A DNA stretch of 33,497 nt from Hyphomicrobiales bacterium (GTDB lineage: Bacteria; Pseudomonadota; Alphaproteobacteria; Rhizobiales; Rhizobiaceae): contig UBNQ01000047.1 in NCBI GenBank assembly GCA_900466875.1, positions 1 through 33,497 on the forward strand, given 5' to 3'. The translations under genes and the position numbers were made by a program. Below are positions 7,350-15,397 of the stretch, one piece after another (the stretch's first letter is position 1; each line of letters starts with the position of its first letter). The notes beneath the pieces were generated by a model. That model was not told where the DNA came from and ran no database searches. It saw nothing but the letters and a program-made list of their open reading frames with translations.

Positions 7350-8171
7350 ATGTTGAAGAATGACATCGCCGATACCATTCGCGAGAAAGCATTGTGGATG
7401 CGACGCAGGGCCTTCACGATGGTCCACGATGCCCAGCTCGGGCATCCGGGCGGCGATTTTTCGGCGATAGACATCATTGCGACGCTCTATTTCGGCGTCA
7501 TGCGCTACGATGCGAAAAAGCCGGACATGCCGGATCGCGATCGCTTCATCATGTCGAAAGGCCACGCAACGGGCGCGCTCTACACCGCCCTTTGCGCTGC
7601 CGGTTATTATCCGGAAGACTGGCTGAAGACCTATATGCAGCCGCAGTCCAAGCTGAACGGGCATCCGAACCGCAACTATCTTCCGGGTGTTGAAACCAAT
7701 ACCGGACCGCTCGGCCACGGCCTGCCGGTCGCTCTGGGAATTGCCATCGCCGGGAAGATGACCAATAGCGACTATCGCACCTTCGTGCTGACCGGCGACG
7801 GTGAACTGCAGGAAGGGTCGAACTGGGAAGCGGCGATGAGCGCCGGCAACCGCAAGCTCGGCAAGTTCACGCTCATCGTCGACCGCAACCGGCTGCAGCA
7901 GGGCATGGGAACGGAAGAGACCAACGGTCTCGACCCGCTCGACGACAAGTTCCGCGCCTTCGGCTGGGATGTCGAAGTGATCGACGGGCATGACGTGGGT
8001 GCGCTTGTCAGTGCCTTGTCCGAACCGCCGGGCGGGCGCTCGAAACCGCTCTGCATCATCGCCAATACGATCAAGGGCAAGGGCGTTTCCTTCATGGAGA
8101 ACAAGGCGTCCTGGCACCACGGTGTGCCGAATGCCGAACAATACAATATCGCCATGGAGGAACTGGTCTGA
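7350..8171 (+). CDS. aptA: transketolase N-terminal subunit, probable apulose-4-phosphate transketolase subunit A
   Basis: A 273-residue protein equal to the N-terminal, TPP-binding half of transketolase. Visible motifs are GHPGGD at about 31-36, KGHATGALY at about 70-78, the substrate/TPP loop ETNTGPLGHG at 115-124, and the TPP/Mg motif that opens GDGELQEG at 149 and closes at Asn180 (DRN). A full transketolase is about 660 residues; here the protein stops before the pyrimidine-binding domain, which is supplied by the next gene. The stop overlaps the next start (TGATG, 8169-8173), so the two subunits are coupled. Split enzymes are known in several families, so the subunit call is firm. The apulose-4-phosphate specificity follows only from the neighbouring isomerase and kinase. 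Confidence 0.78.
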   Translation: MLKNDIADTIREKALWMRRRAFTMVHDAQLGHPGGDFSAIDIIATLYFGVMRYDAKKPDMPDRDRFIMSKGHATGALYTALCAAGYYPEDWLKTYMQPQSKLNGHPNRNYLPGVETNTGPLGHGLPVALGIAIAGKMTNSDYRTFVLTGDGELQEGSNWEAAMSAGNRKLGKFTLIVDRNRLQQGMGTEETNGLDPLDDKFRAFGWDVEVIDGHDVGALVSALSEPPGGRSKPLCIIANTIKGKGVSFMENKASWHHGVPNAEQYNIAMEELV

Positions 8172-9133
8172 TGGCTGCTCCCGCTGCAAAACAGGAAGGT
8201 TTTTACGATTGTCGCGATGCCTGGGCGCGCACGATCGAGGACCTTGCCGAAAGTGATCCGCGCATTGTCGCCGTCGTCAACGACTCCGTCGGCTCCTCGA
8301 AGCTTGGTGGTTTCCAGAAGAAATTTCCCGATCGGCTGATCAATGTGGGCATCGCCGAACAGAATATGGTCGGCGTCAGCGCAGGCCTTGCCAACGGCGG
8401 ACGCATCCCCTTCGTCTCGGCCGCCTCCTGCTTCCTGACCGGGCGCGCGCTCGAACAGGTCAAGGCCGATATCGCCTATGCCGGCTTCAACGTGAAGCTT
8501 GTCGGCCAATCGTCCGGCGTGGCCTATGGCGAGCTCGGACCGACGCACCATTCGATCGAGGACTTCGCCTGGCTGAGGCCGTTGAGCAACATCACCGTGG
8601 TGGTTCCGGCCGATAGCTGGGAAACCGCCGAGGCGGTGAAATGGGCGGCCGCCCATGAAGGCCCGGTCTTTATCCGCTTGAGCCGCATGCCGGTGCCGGA
8701 TCTGGCCGTCGAAAACCGCAGGTTCCAGCCTGGCAAGGCCGAACTTGTTCGCAAGGGGCACGACGTCACGATTGTTGCCTGCGGCACGATGGTTCATCTG
8801 GCGGTCAAGGCTGCTGAAGAACTGGAAGCGGAAGGGATTTCCGCCCGTATCCTCAACATGGCGACCATTTCGCCGCTCGACGAGGCGGCGATTTCTACGG
8901 CTGCCAGCGAGACGGGCGCGATCGTCACCGTCGAGGAGGCCAACATTCACGGTGGTCTCGGTGGTGCGGTGGCGGAACATACCTCTGCCAACCTTCCCGT
9001 GCCGATCGAGCGGATGGGTTTCCCGGGGTTTGTCCCGACAGGGTCTGTCGAGTGGCTGTTCGACCATTTTGGTCTGACGGCCTCCGGGATCGCCAGATCC
9101 GCACGCAAGGCGATCGGGCGCAAACGGGGATGA
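8171..9133 (+). CDS. aptB: transketolase C-terminal subunit, probable apulose-4-phosphate transketolase subunit B
   Basis: A 320-residue protein equal to the pyrimidine-binding and C-terminal domains of transketolase. The catalytic glutamate that activates TPP is in VGIAEQNMVG (Glu63). The block YGELGPTHHSIEDFA carries the conserved histidines, and VVVPADSWETAEAV and GPVFIRLSR follow as in the family. The C-terminal transketolase domain includes VACGTMVHLAVKAAEEL and VTVEEANIHGGLGGAVAE. Together with the upstream subunit it should form the complete active site at the dimer interface. Its stop overlaps the kinase start (ATGA, 9130-9133). A DXS-like role is unlikely because the N-terminal subunit has transketolase-type rather than DXS-type loops and there are no isoprenoid genes nearby. 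Confidence 0.78.
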   Translation: MAAPAAKQEGFYDCRDAWARTIEDLAESDPRIVAVVNDSVGSSKLGGFQKKFPDRLINVGIAEQNMVGVSAGLANGGRIPFVSAASCFLTGRALEQVKADIAYAGFNVKLVGQSSGVAYGELGPTHHSIEDFAWLRPLSNITVVVPADSWETAEAVKWAAAHEGPVFIRLSRMPVPDLAVENRRFQPGKAELVRKGHDVTIVACGTMVHLAVKAAEELEAEGISARILNMATISPLDEAAISTAASETGAIVTVEEANIHGGLGGAVAEHTSANLPVPIERMGFPGFVPTGSVEWLFDHFGLTASGIARSARKAIGRKRG

Positions 9134-10608
9134 ACGACGGCGGGAGGGGAGAATTTATCATTGCAGTCGACCAGGGGACGACCAATACCAAGGCAATTCT
9201 GGTCAACGCAGCAGGTCAGGTTGTCGCCAAGGCTTCGGCACCCCTGACATCCAGCTATCCTCGCCCCGGCTGGGCGGAGCAATCGGCAGACGATATCTGG
9301 GCGACTGTTCAGGCGGTGATCGCGGATATCGTGCAGCACAACGGCGGCGACATCGCGGGGCTTGCGATCGCAAACCAGCGCGAGACGCTGGTCGTGTGGA
9401 ATGCCGAGACGGGCAGGCCCATCGCGCCTGCGATCCTGTGGCAGTGCCGGCGCACGGCAAGGGCTTGCGAGGCGCTCATTGCCGAAGGCCGCGATCCGAT
9501 GGTGATCGAGGCAACGGGACTTTCCATCAATGCCCTGTTTCCGGCTTCCAAACTTGCCTGGGTCATGGAAAACGTGCCCGAGGCAAAGGCGCTGGCGGCG
9601 CGTGGTGCGCTGCGTGCCGGCACGGTCGACAGCTGGTTGCTCTACAAGCTGACGGGCGGAAGAGAATTCGCGACCGATCATTCGAATGCATCCCGCACGC
9701 AGCTGTTCAACACCGGCTCGTTGAAATGGGACGAGGGTCTGTGCGACCTGTTTGGTGTTCCGGTTGGTGCCTTGCCCGAAGTGCGATCCTCCGACAGCCG
9801 GTTCGGCGAGGTGGACGAGGGGGCGACTGCCTTGAGCAAAGGCGTGCCGATCCTTGCCATGATGGGCGACAGTCATGCAGCGCTTTACGGCCATCGCGTG
9901 CGCGCACCGGGCCTGGTCAAGGCGACCTATGGTACCGGCTCGTCTTTGATGACGCTGACGCCGGGAAGAGTTCTGTCGAAAAATGGTCTCTCCAGCACCA
10001 TTGCCTGGAGCGACCGCAATGGTGTCGCTTACGCGCTGGAAGGCAATATTACCGTCTCGGCGCAGGCCGCTGCTTTTGCTGCCGAAATGCTCGGATTGCC
10101 GGATGCGAAAGCGTTGTCCGCTCTCGCCCAGACTGTTCCGGATGCGGCCGGTGTTGTCTTCGTGCCGGCTCTTGCGGGGCTGGGCGCGCCGCACTGGAAC
10201 GACAATGTTTCGGGCACGATTTCCGGCATGACGCTTGCGACAACCCGCGCCCATCTAGCCCGCGCTACGCTCGATGCCATCGTACTGCAGATATCGGATG
10301 TCTTTACCGCTATGGAAAAGGATCTCGGCACAAGTCTCGGCGGCCTGCTGGCTGATGGCGGAGCTTCCTCGAATGATTTCCTGATGCAGTTGCAGGCGGA
10401 TGTACTGGATCGTCCGGTAACGCGAAGCGGCCAAGCCGAGGTTGGGGCTATCGGTGTTGCGATGATGACGCTGCTTAGCCTTCATGGAGAAATGCCGGGA
10501 GCGGACGAGACCCGAAGCGAGTTTCAGCCGCGAGCCGATACAACCGTCTGGCGGCAGGAGGTCAGGCGTGGCTGGCAGTCGCTGCTCGCACACATGACCG
10601 CACATTGA
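9130..10608 (+). CDS. aplK: FGGY-family carbohydrate kinase, probable apulose kinase
   Basis: A 492-residue kinase of the FGGY family (glycerol/xylulose kinase fold). I chose the ATG at 9130, which overlaps the preceding stop by four bases, over an in-frame ATG at 9052 that would run 26 residues into the transketolase gene. The N-terminal phosphate loop is VDQGTTNTKA at about 13-22. The catalytic base is in FATDHSNASRTQLFN, and the C-terminal ATP-binding signature is LADGGASSNDFLMQLQADVL. The closest general resemblance is to glycerol kinases, which is common for this subgroup. The operon suggests phosphorylation of D-apulose at O4 to feed the split transketolase; glycerol or another ketose as substrate cannot be excluded. 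Confidence 0.8.
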   Translation: MNDGGRGEFIIAVDQGTTNTKAILVNAAGQVVAKASAPLTSSYPRPGWAEQSADDIWATVQAVIADIVQHNGGDIAGLAIANQRETLVVWNAETGRPIAPAILWQCRRTARACEALIAEGRDPMVIEATGLSINALFPASKLAWVMENVPEAKALAARGALRAGTVDSWLLYKLTGGREFATDHSNASRTQLFNTGSLKWDEGLCDLFGVPVGALPEVRSSDSRFGEVDEGATALSKGVPILAMMGDSHAALYGHRVRAPGLVKATYGTGSSLMTLTPGRVLSKNGLSSTIAWSDRNGVAYALEGNITVSAQAAAFAAEMLGLPDAKALSALAQTVPDAAGVVFVPALAGLGAPHWNDNVSGTISGMTLATTRAHLARATLDAIVLQISDVFTAMEKDLGTSLGGLLADGGASSNDFLMQLQADVLDRPVTRSGQAEVGAIGVAMMTLLSLHGEMPGADETRSEFQPRADTTVWRQEVRRGWQSLLAHMTAH

Positions 10609-10611
10609 GGC

Positions 10612-10630
10612 TCGGCGGAAAAGCCGAATT
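10612..10630 (+). terminator. weak hairpin after the kinase gene
   Basis: A 5-bp stem TCGGC/GCCGA (10612-10616 with 10623-10627) with a GGAAAA loop lies directly after the kinase stop and is followed by ATTTA. It is short, so termination here would be partial at best. Confidence 0.35.
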
Positions 10631-10683
10631 TACCGGCAAAAGCGGCGCATTTTGCCACGCCAAGCGAAACGCATCATTGCCAC

Positions 10684-10712
10684 TTGACCGAGTAATCCGG
10701 CTGTCATAGCCT
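10684..10712 (+). promoter_or_regulatory. thiC promoter candidate
   Basis: The -35 TTGACC (10684-10689, within CTTGAC, the usual alphaproteobacterial form) is 17 bases before TAGCCT (10707-10712). The -10 match is poor, but transcription would begin at about 10719, directly before the riboswitch. Confidence 0.45.
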
Positions 10713-10721
10713 TCCAAACAT

Positions 10722-10816
10722 TCACCAGGGGTGTCCCGGCAAGGGGCTGAGATTCTGCTATCGCGCGCAGTGACCCGTTGAACCTGATCCAGTTCATACT
10801 GGCGTAGGGACGGTGC
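10722..10816 (+). promoter_or_regulatory. TPP riboswitch (thi box) of the thiCOSGE operon
   Basis: The conserved TPP aptamer blocks occur in order: ACCAGGGGTG, then GGGGCTGAGATTCTGC, a short variable stem, TGACCCGTTGAACCTGATC and CAGTTCATACTGGCGTAGGG with the closing ACGGTG. The thiC start is 107 bases downstream. Hairpins at 10836-10854 and 10897-10916 form the likely expression platform. Binding of thiamine pyrophosphate should switch the operon off. Confidence 0.96.
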
Positions 10817-10896
10817 AAAACGCTGCGATAGCTCTGAATCCAGAACCCGGATTCTATCATCGGCGTTCTTCCATCTTTCCGGCTCTAGGACTGGGT

Positions 10897-10916
10897 CTCC
10901 AACCTTAAACTTGGAG
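10897..10916 (+). promoter_or_regulatory. Shine-Dalgarno-sequestering hairpin before thiC
   Basis: CTCCAA (10897-10902) pairs perfectly with TTGGAG (10911-10916) across an 8-base loop. The GGAG of the right arm is the thiC Shine-Dalgarno, seven bases before the ATG at 10924. No U-run follows. This supports translational control by the riboswitch, in addition to any attenuation. Confidence 0.65.
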
Positions 10917-10923
10917 CCTCACG

Positions 10924-12747
10924 ATGAATATTGCCGCCAAACCTCAAAGCCCGACCGTTACTTCAGGTCCGTTTCCTGCCTCCACGAAAATCCATGTCGC
11001 AGGACAGTCTTATCCGGATATTCGCGTGCCGATGCGCGAAATCGCGCTGCATCCGACGGCCGGCGAACCACCGGTCACCGTCTATGACAGTTCCGGCCCC
11101 TATACCGATCCGACCCATGTCGTCGCCATCAACAGCGGTCTTCCGCGCCTTCGCGAAAACTGGGTTGTCGGTCGCGACGACGTTACCCGCTACGACGGTC
11201 GGCACGTCAAGCCGGAGGATAACGGATTTGCCACGGGCGAACGCCTGACACCGGAATTTCCGGTGCGCAACGCGCCGCTGAAGGCGAATGCCGGCGAGGC
11301 CGTTACACAGCTCGCCTATGCCCGCGCCGGCATCATCACGCCGGAGATGGAATTCATCGCCATCCGCGAAAACATCGGCCGTCAGGCGGCGAAGGAAGCT
11401 CTCGTGAGAGACGGCGAGAGTTTTGGCGCGCACATTCCCGACCATATAACGCCGGAATTCGTCCGTCGCGAGGTGGCGGAAGGTCGGGCGGTCATCCCGG
11501 CGAACATTAATCACCCCGAGGCCGAGCCGATGATCATCGGTCGCAATTTTCTGGTCAAGATCAATGCCAATATCGGCAACTCCGCCGTCACCTCCTCCAT
11601 GGCCGAGGAAGTCGAAAAAATGGTCTGGGCGATCCGCTGGGGCGCCGATACCGTCATGGACCTTTCCACCGGCCGCAACATCCACAATATCCGCGAATGG
11701 ATCATCCGCAATTCACCGGTGCCGATCGGCACTGTGCCGCTCTATCAGGCTTTGGAAAAGGTGAACGGCATTGCGGAGGACCTTTCCTGGGAAGTCTATC
11801 GCGATACGCTGATCGAGCAGGCCGAACAGGGGGTCGATTATTTCACCATCCATGCCGGCGTGCGACTTTCCTATATCCATCTCACCGTCAACCGCGTCAC
11901 CGGCATCGTTTCGCGCGGCGGCTCGATCATGGCCAAGTGGTGTCTGCATCACCACCGTGAAAGCTTCCTCTACGAGCATTTCGACGAGATCTGCGATATC
12001 GCCCGGGCCTATGACGTGACGTTTTCGCTGGGTGATGGCCTGCGTCCCGGTTCGATCGCCGATGCCAATGATGCCGCCCAGTTCGCTGAACTGGAAACGC
12101 TCGGAGAACTAACGAAGATCGCCTGGGAGAAGGATTGTCAGGTGATGATCGAGGGCCCCGGCCATGTGCCGATGCACAAGATCAAGGAGAACATGGACAA
12201 GCAGCTCGCCACCTGCGGCGAGGCGCCGTTTTACACGCTCGGTCCGCTCACCACCGATATTGCTCCAGGCTACGACCATATAACGTCTGCCATTGGGGCA
12301 GCGATGATTGGCTGGTTCGGTACTGCCATGCTCTGCTACGTCACGCCAAAGGAGCATCTGGGGCTTCCAGATCGCGACGACGTGAAAACCGGCGTCATCA
12401 CCTACAAGATTGCCGCCCATGCCGCCGATCTTGCCAAGGGGCATCCGGGCGCAAGGCTTCGGGATGACGCCCTGTCTCGCGCGCGCTTCGAGTTTCGCTG
12501 GGAGGACCAGTTCAATCTGTCGCTCGATCCGGATACGGCGCGCAGTTTCCACGACGAGACCCTGCCGAAGGACGCGCACAAGGTGGCGCATTTCTGCTCC
12601 ATGTGCGGCCCAAAGTTCTGCTCGATGCGGATTTCGCACGATATCCGTGCCGAGGCGCAGAAGGAGGGGCTGGAGGCGATGGCCGCGAAATATCGCGATG
12701 GCGGCGATCTCTATATGCCGGTGGCCAATGGGACAGGAGAAGCCTGA
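10924..12747 (+). CDS. thiC: phosphomethylpyrimidine synthase ThiC
   Basis: A 607-residue radical-SAM enzyme that rearranges aminoimidazole ribotide to 4-amino-5-hydroxymethyl-2-methylpyrimidine phosphate, the pyrimidine half of thiamine. Family blocks are visible throughout: the GNFLVKINANIGNSAVTSS-type stretch near 210, MDLSTGRNIHNIREWI, TIHAGVRLSYI, SRGGSIMAKWCL, SLGDGLRPGS and IEGPGHVPMHKI. The C-terminal iron-sulphur ligand motif CX2CX4C is Cys558, Cys561 and Cys566. Length is normal for the family's long, N-terminally extended form. The start has a GGAG site held in a hairpin. The stop overlaps the thiO start (TGATG). Confidence 0.98.
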   Translation: MNIAAKPQSPTVTSGPFPASTKIHVAGQSYPDIRVPMREIALHPTAGEPPVTVYDSSGPYTDPTHVVAINSGLPRLRENWVVGRDDVTRYDGRHVKPEDNGFATGERLTPEFPVRNAPLKANAGEAVTQLAYARAGIITPEMEFIAIRENIGRQAAKEALVRDGESFGAHIPDHITPEFVRREVAEGRAVIPANINHPEAEPMIIGRNFLVKINANIGNSAVTSSMAEEVEKMVWAIRWGADTVMDLSTGRNIHNIREWIIRNSPVPIGTVPLYQALEKVNGIAEDLSWEVYRDTLIEQAEQGVDYFTIHAGVRLSYIHLTVNRVTGIVSRGGSIMAKWCLHHHRESFLYEHFDEICDIARAYDVTFSLGDGLRPGSIADANDAAQFAELETLGELTKIAWEKDCQVMIEGPGHVPMHKIKENMDKQLATCGEAPFYTLGPLTTDIAPGYDHITSAIGAAMIGWFGTAMLCYVTPKEHLGLPDRDDVKTGVITYKIAAHAADLAKGHPGARLRDDALSRARFEFRWEDQFNLSLDPDTARSFHDETLPKDAHKVAHFCSMCGPKFCSMRISHDIRAEAQKEGLEAMAAKYRDGGDLYMPVANGTGEA

Positions 12748-13733
12748 TGTCTCTTTTTCTCGTCAAAGGGGCCGGCGTTGCCGGCCTTGCCGTCGCGTAT
12801 GAACTTCTCAGGCGCGGTGAAGATGTCGATATCGTCGATTATCAGGACACGATCGGACATGGCGCCTCGTTTTTTGCCGGCGGCATGCTGGCGCCTTATT
12901 GCGAGCGCGAAGCGGCGGAAGAGATCGTCTTGAGGCTTGGCCTTGACGCTGCCGACTGGTGGGATCGGGCGGTACCGGGCGCGGTCATCCGCAATGGCAC
13001 GCTGGTCGTGGCGCAACCACGCGATCTACCGGACCTGGTGCGGTTCGCCTCGCGCACATCGGGCAATGTCTGGCTCGACCGCGAAGGCATTGCCGTGCTC
13101 GAACCATCGCTGGCCGGCCGCTTCGACAAGGCGCTGTTCTTTGAACGCGAAGCGCATCTGGATCCCCGCCGGGCATTGACGGGGCTGGCCAAGGCGATCC
13201 GCAATCATGGCGGAGAGTTTCACCTCGGCTGGGGACCTGCGCCGAAAAAGGCCTATACCGCCGTCCTCGATTGCACCGGCCCGGCTGCCATCCCGCACAT
13301 TCCCGGTCTGCGCGGCGTGCGGGGCGAAATGCTCTATCTCGAAACCGGCGATGTGACGTTGTCGCGCCCGGTGCGCATGCTGCATCCGCGCCATCCGATC
13401 TATGTCGTGCCGCGCGACGATCATCGTTTCATGGTCGGCGCGACGATGATCGAGACCGAAGACGACGGGCCGATCTCCGCGCGGTCGCTGATGGAATTGC
13501 TCAACGCGGCTTACGCGCTGCATCCGGCCTTCGGTGAGGCGCGCGTCGTGGAGACCGGTGTCGGCATTCGTCCGGCGTTTGACGATAACGTGCCGCGTGT
13601 CGTGGAGACAGAGACCGGGCTAGCGATCGCCGGCATGCATCGCCACGGTTTTCTGCTGGCGCCTGCCATGGCGAAAAAGGCCGCGACCCGCCTTTCCAAC
13701 GGTTATGTCCTTCAGGAGGAACTGGTCCAATGA
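12747..13733 (+). CDS. thiO: glycine oxidase ThiO
   Basis: A 328-residue FAD-dependent D-amino-acid-oxidase-fold enzyme. ThiO oxidises glycine to the imine used by ThiG for the thiazole ring, the oxygen-dependent alternative to ThiH. The FAD motif is VKGAGVAGLAVAYEL at about 6-20, followed by the acidic end of the second strand (DIVDY) and GASFFAGGMLAPYCE. Near the C-terminus are PIYVVPRDDHRFMVGATMIETEDD and the FAD/substrate block GVGIRPAFDDNVPRV with GMHRHGFLLAPAMA. The start is the ATG overlapping the thiC stop; a longer in-frame reading from 12603 is only an extension into thiC. Placement between thiC and thiS confirms the role. Confidence 0.94.
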   Translation: MSLFLVKGAGVAGLAVAYELLRRGEDVDIVDYQDTIGHGASFFAGGMLAPYCEREAAEEIVLRLGLDAADWWDRAVPGAVIRNGTLVVAQPRDLPDLVRFASRTSGNVWLDREGIAVLEPSLAGRFDKALFFEREAHLDPRRALTGLAKAIRNHGGEFHLGWGPAPKKAYTAVLDCTGPAAIPHIPGLRGVRGEMLYLETGDVTLSRPVRMLHPRHPIYVVPRDDHRFMVGATMIETEDDGPISARSLMELLNAAYALHPAFGEARVVETGVGIRPAFDDNVPRVVETETGLAIAGMHRHGFLLAPAMAKKAATRLSNGYVLQEELVQ

Positions 13734-13927
13734 ACATCATCGTCAACGGTGAAAGACAGGTCGTGCACGCCTCCACCCTTGCTGACCTCCTGTCGGCGCT
13801 GGAATACGAGGGCGATTGGCTGGCCACGGCTATCAACGGCGATCTCGTCCATCGCGAGGACCGGGCGGATGCGCGCCTGGAAGACGGCGACCGGATCGAA
13901 ATCCTGTCACCCATGCAGGGAGGCTGA
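13730..13927 (+). CDS. thiS: sulphur carrier protein ThiS
   Basis: A 65-residue ubiquitin-like (beta-grasp) sulphur carrier. It ends in the required Gly-Gly (PMQGG), the site that ThiF adenylates and that is then thiocarboxylated to give sulphur for the thiazole. The start overlaps the thiO stop by four bases (ATGA), and thiG begins three bases after its stop. Both the adenylating enzyme ThiF and the pyrimidine kinase ThiD are absent from this window and must be encoded elsewhere. Confidence 0.95.
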   Translation: MNIIVNGERQVVHASTLADLLSALEYEGDWLATAINGDLVHREDRADARLEDGDRIEILSPMQGG

Positions 13928-13930
13928 CCG

Positions 13931-14704
13931 ATGCTGAAACTCTACGACAGCGAACTGTCATCGCGTCTTCTGCTCGGCACTGCGCGTTATCCTTCGCCGG
14001 CCGTTCTCGCCGAAGCCGTAAGACGCTCCGGGACCGAAATCGTCACTGTCTCGCTGCGCCGGGAAACATCCGGCGGCAAATCGGGAGGCGTATTTTTCGA
14101 GCTGATCCGTCAGCTGGGCGTGCACATCCTGCCCAACACCGCCGGCTGCCATAGTGCTTCGGAAGCGGTTCTGACGGCGAAGATGGCCCGCGAAGTGTTC
14201 GGCACCAACTGGATCAAACTCGAAGTCATCGGCCATCACGACAGCCTGCAACCGGATGTTTTCGAACTGGTGGAAGCAGCGCGCATCCTTACCGGCGAAG
14301 GTTTTTCCGTCTTCCCTTACACGACGGATGACCTGATTGTCGGTGAGAGGCTGCTTGCGGCCGGGTGCCGGGTGCTGATGCCCTGGTGCGCGCCGATCGG
14401 TTCGGCGGCGGGGCCGCGCAATCCTTCGGCCCTTGTGGCAATGCGTGCGGCCTTTCCCGATATCCCGCTGATCGTCGATGCCGGGCTCGGCCGGCCGTCA
14501 CATGCGGCGGTGGTGATGGAACTGGGATACGATGCCGTGCTGCTCAACACGGCCGTGGCGAGTGCCGGCGATCCACCGGCCATGGGCGAGGCATTCGCGA
14601 AAGCTATCGATGCCGGCCGGCTGGCCTATCTCGCCGGCATGCTCGAGCCGCGTGACATGGCGGTGCCTTCGACGCCGGTCATCGGCAAGGCGGTGTTCTC
14701 ATGA
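13931..14704 (+). CDS. thiG: thiazole synthase ThiG
   Basis: A 257-residue TIM-barrel enzyme that joins 1-deoxyxylulose 5-phosphate, dehydroglycine and ThiS thiocarboxylate to form the thiazole. The Schiff-base lysine is Lys96 in NWIKLEVIG. Other family blocks are LPNTAGCHSASEAV, VFPYTTDDLIVGERL, MPWCAPIGSAAGPRN and DAGLGRPSHAAVVMELGYDAVLLNTAVA. The gene follows thiS by three bases and overlaps thiE by four (ATGA at 14701), so expression is coupled within the operon. Confidence 0.97.
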   Translation: MLKLYDSELSSRLLLGTARYPSPAVLAEAVRRSGTEIVTVSLRRETSGGKSGGVFFELIRQLGVHILPNTAGCHSASEAVLTAKMAREVFGTNWIKLEVIGHHDSLQPDVFELVEAARILTGEGFSVFPYTTDDLIVGERLLAAGCRVLMPWCAPIGSAAGPRNPSALVAMRAAFPDIPLIVDAGLGRPSHAAVVMELGYDAVLLNTAVASAGDPPAMGEAFAKAIDAGRLAYLAGMLEPRDMAVPSTPVIGKAVFS

Positions 14705-15327
14705 GGCTCGATCCCTTTTACCTCATCGTCGACAGCGCAGACTGGATCGAGCGGCTGGTGCCGCTTGGCGTGAAACTCGTGCAACTGCGCATCAAGGACA
14801 AGCCGGACGGGATTTTGAGGCAGGAAATCCGCAGGGCCAAGGCGGTATGCCTTGCCCATGATTGCCAGTTGATCGTCAACGATTACTGGAAGCTCGCGAT
14901 CGACGAGGCATGCGATTTTATCCACCTCGGTCAGGAAGATCTGGCCGACGCAGATCTCGCGGCGATCCGTCGGGCGCAGCTTAAGCTCGGTGTTTCCACG
15001 CATGATGGTGCCGAACTCGACACGGCACTTGCGGCCGGACCGGATTATGTCGCGCTCGGTCCCGTCTGGCCGACCATCCTGAAGAAGATGAAGTGGCAGC
15101 CGCAAGGCATCGAACGCGTTGCCGACTGGAAACGGCGGATCGGTAACCTTCCGCTTGTCGCGATCGGCGGCATAACCGTCGAACGGGCGCCGTCGGTTCT
15201 GGAACTCGGGGCCGCATCCGCTGCCGTCGTCACCGACATCACGCTCCACGAAAATCCGGAGGCGCGCACGCTTCAGTGGTTGGCGGCGACGGCGCCATGG
15301 CGGGATGGCCTGTCGGCAACAGGATGA
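14701..15327 (+). CDS. thiE: thiamine phosphate synthase ThiE
   Basis: A 208-residue TIM-barrel enzyme that couples the pyrimidine diphosphate to thiazole phosphate. Visible family blocks are VQLRIKDK at about 27-34, LIVNDYWKLAI, FIHLGQEDL, GVSTHDGAEL, DYVALGPVWPT and LVAIGGIT. Two blocks differ from the textbook pattern: the pyrimidine-loop NDR/NDD position reads NDY, and the usual TxTK stretch reads PTILKKMKW. Such variation may reflect a rhizobial subtype and does not remove the main phosphate-binding glycines. It is the last gene of the thi operon. Confidence 0.93.
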   Translation: MRLDPFYLIVDSADWIERLVPLGVKLVQLRIKDKPDGILRQEIRRAKAVCLAHDCQLIVNDYWKLAIDEACDFIHLGQEDLADADLAAIRRAQLKLGVSTHDGAELDTALAAGPDYVALGPVWPTILKKMKWQPQGIERVADWKRRIGNLPLVAIGGITVERAPSVLELGAASAAVVTDITLHENPEARTLQWLAATAPWRDGLSATG

Positions 15328-15397
15328 TAGCGCTCGCGCGGTCGCGACCTGCGCACGGCCGAATTGAACTCTGTCATGAAAGCTTCAAGAGAGGTCA

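Noticed and set aside
6180..8189. 669-codon open frame on the minus strand
   Set aside because: It lies antisense to the isomerase and transketolase genes, which have clear family motifs and good ribosome sites. Long antisense frames are expected in GC-rich coding DNA, and the translation shows no recognisable domain.
7772..10254. Two further long minus-strand frames (7772-9067 and 8947-10254)
   Set aside because: Both mirror the transketolase C-terminal subunit and the kinase; same GC-rich shadow effect.
10630..10860. 76-codon minus-strand frame over the thiC leader
   Set aside because: The region is fully explained by the TPP riboswitch on the plus strand, and the frame has no ribosome site or similarity.
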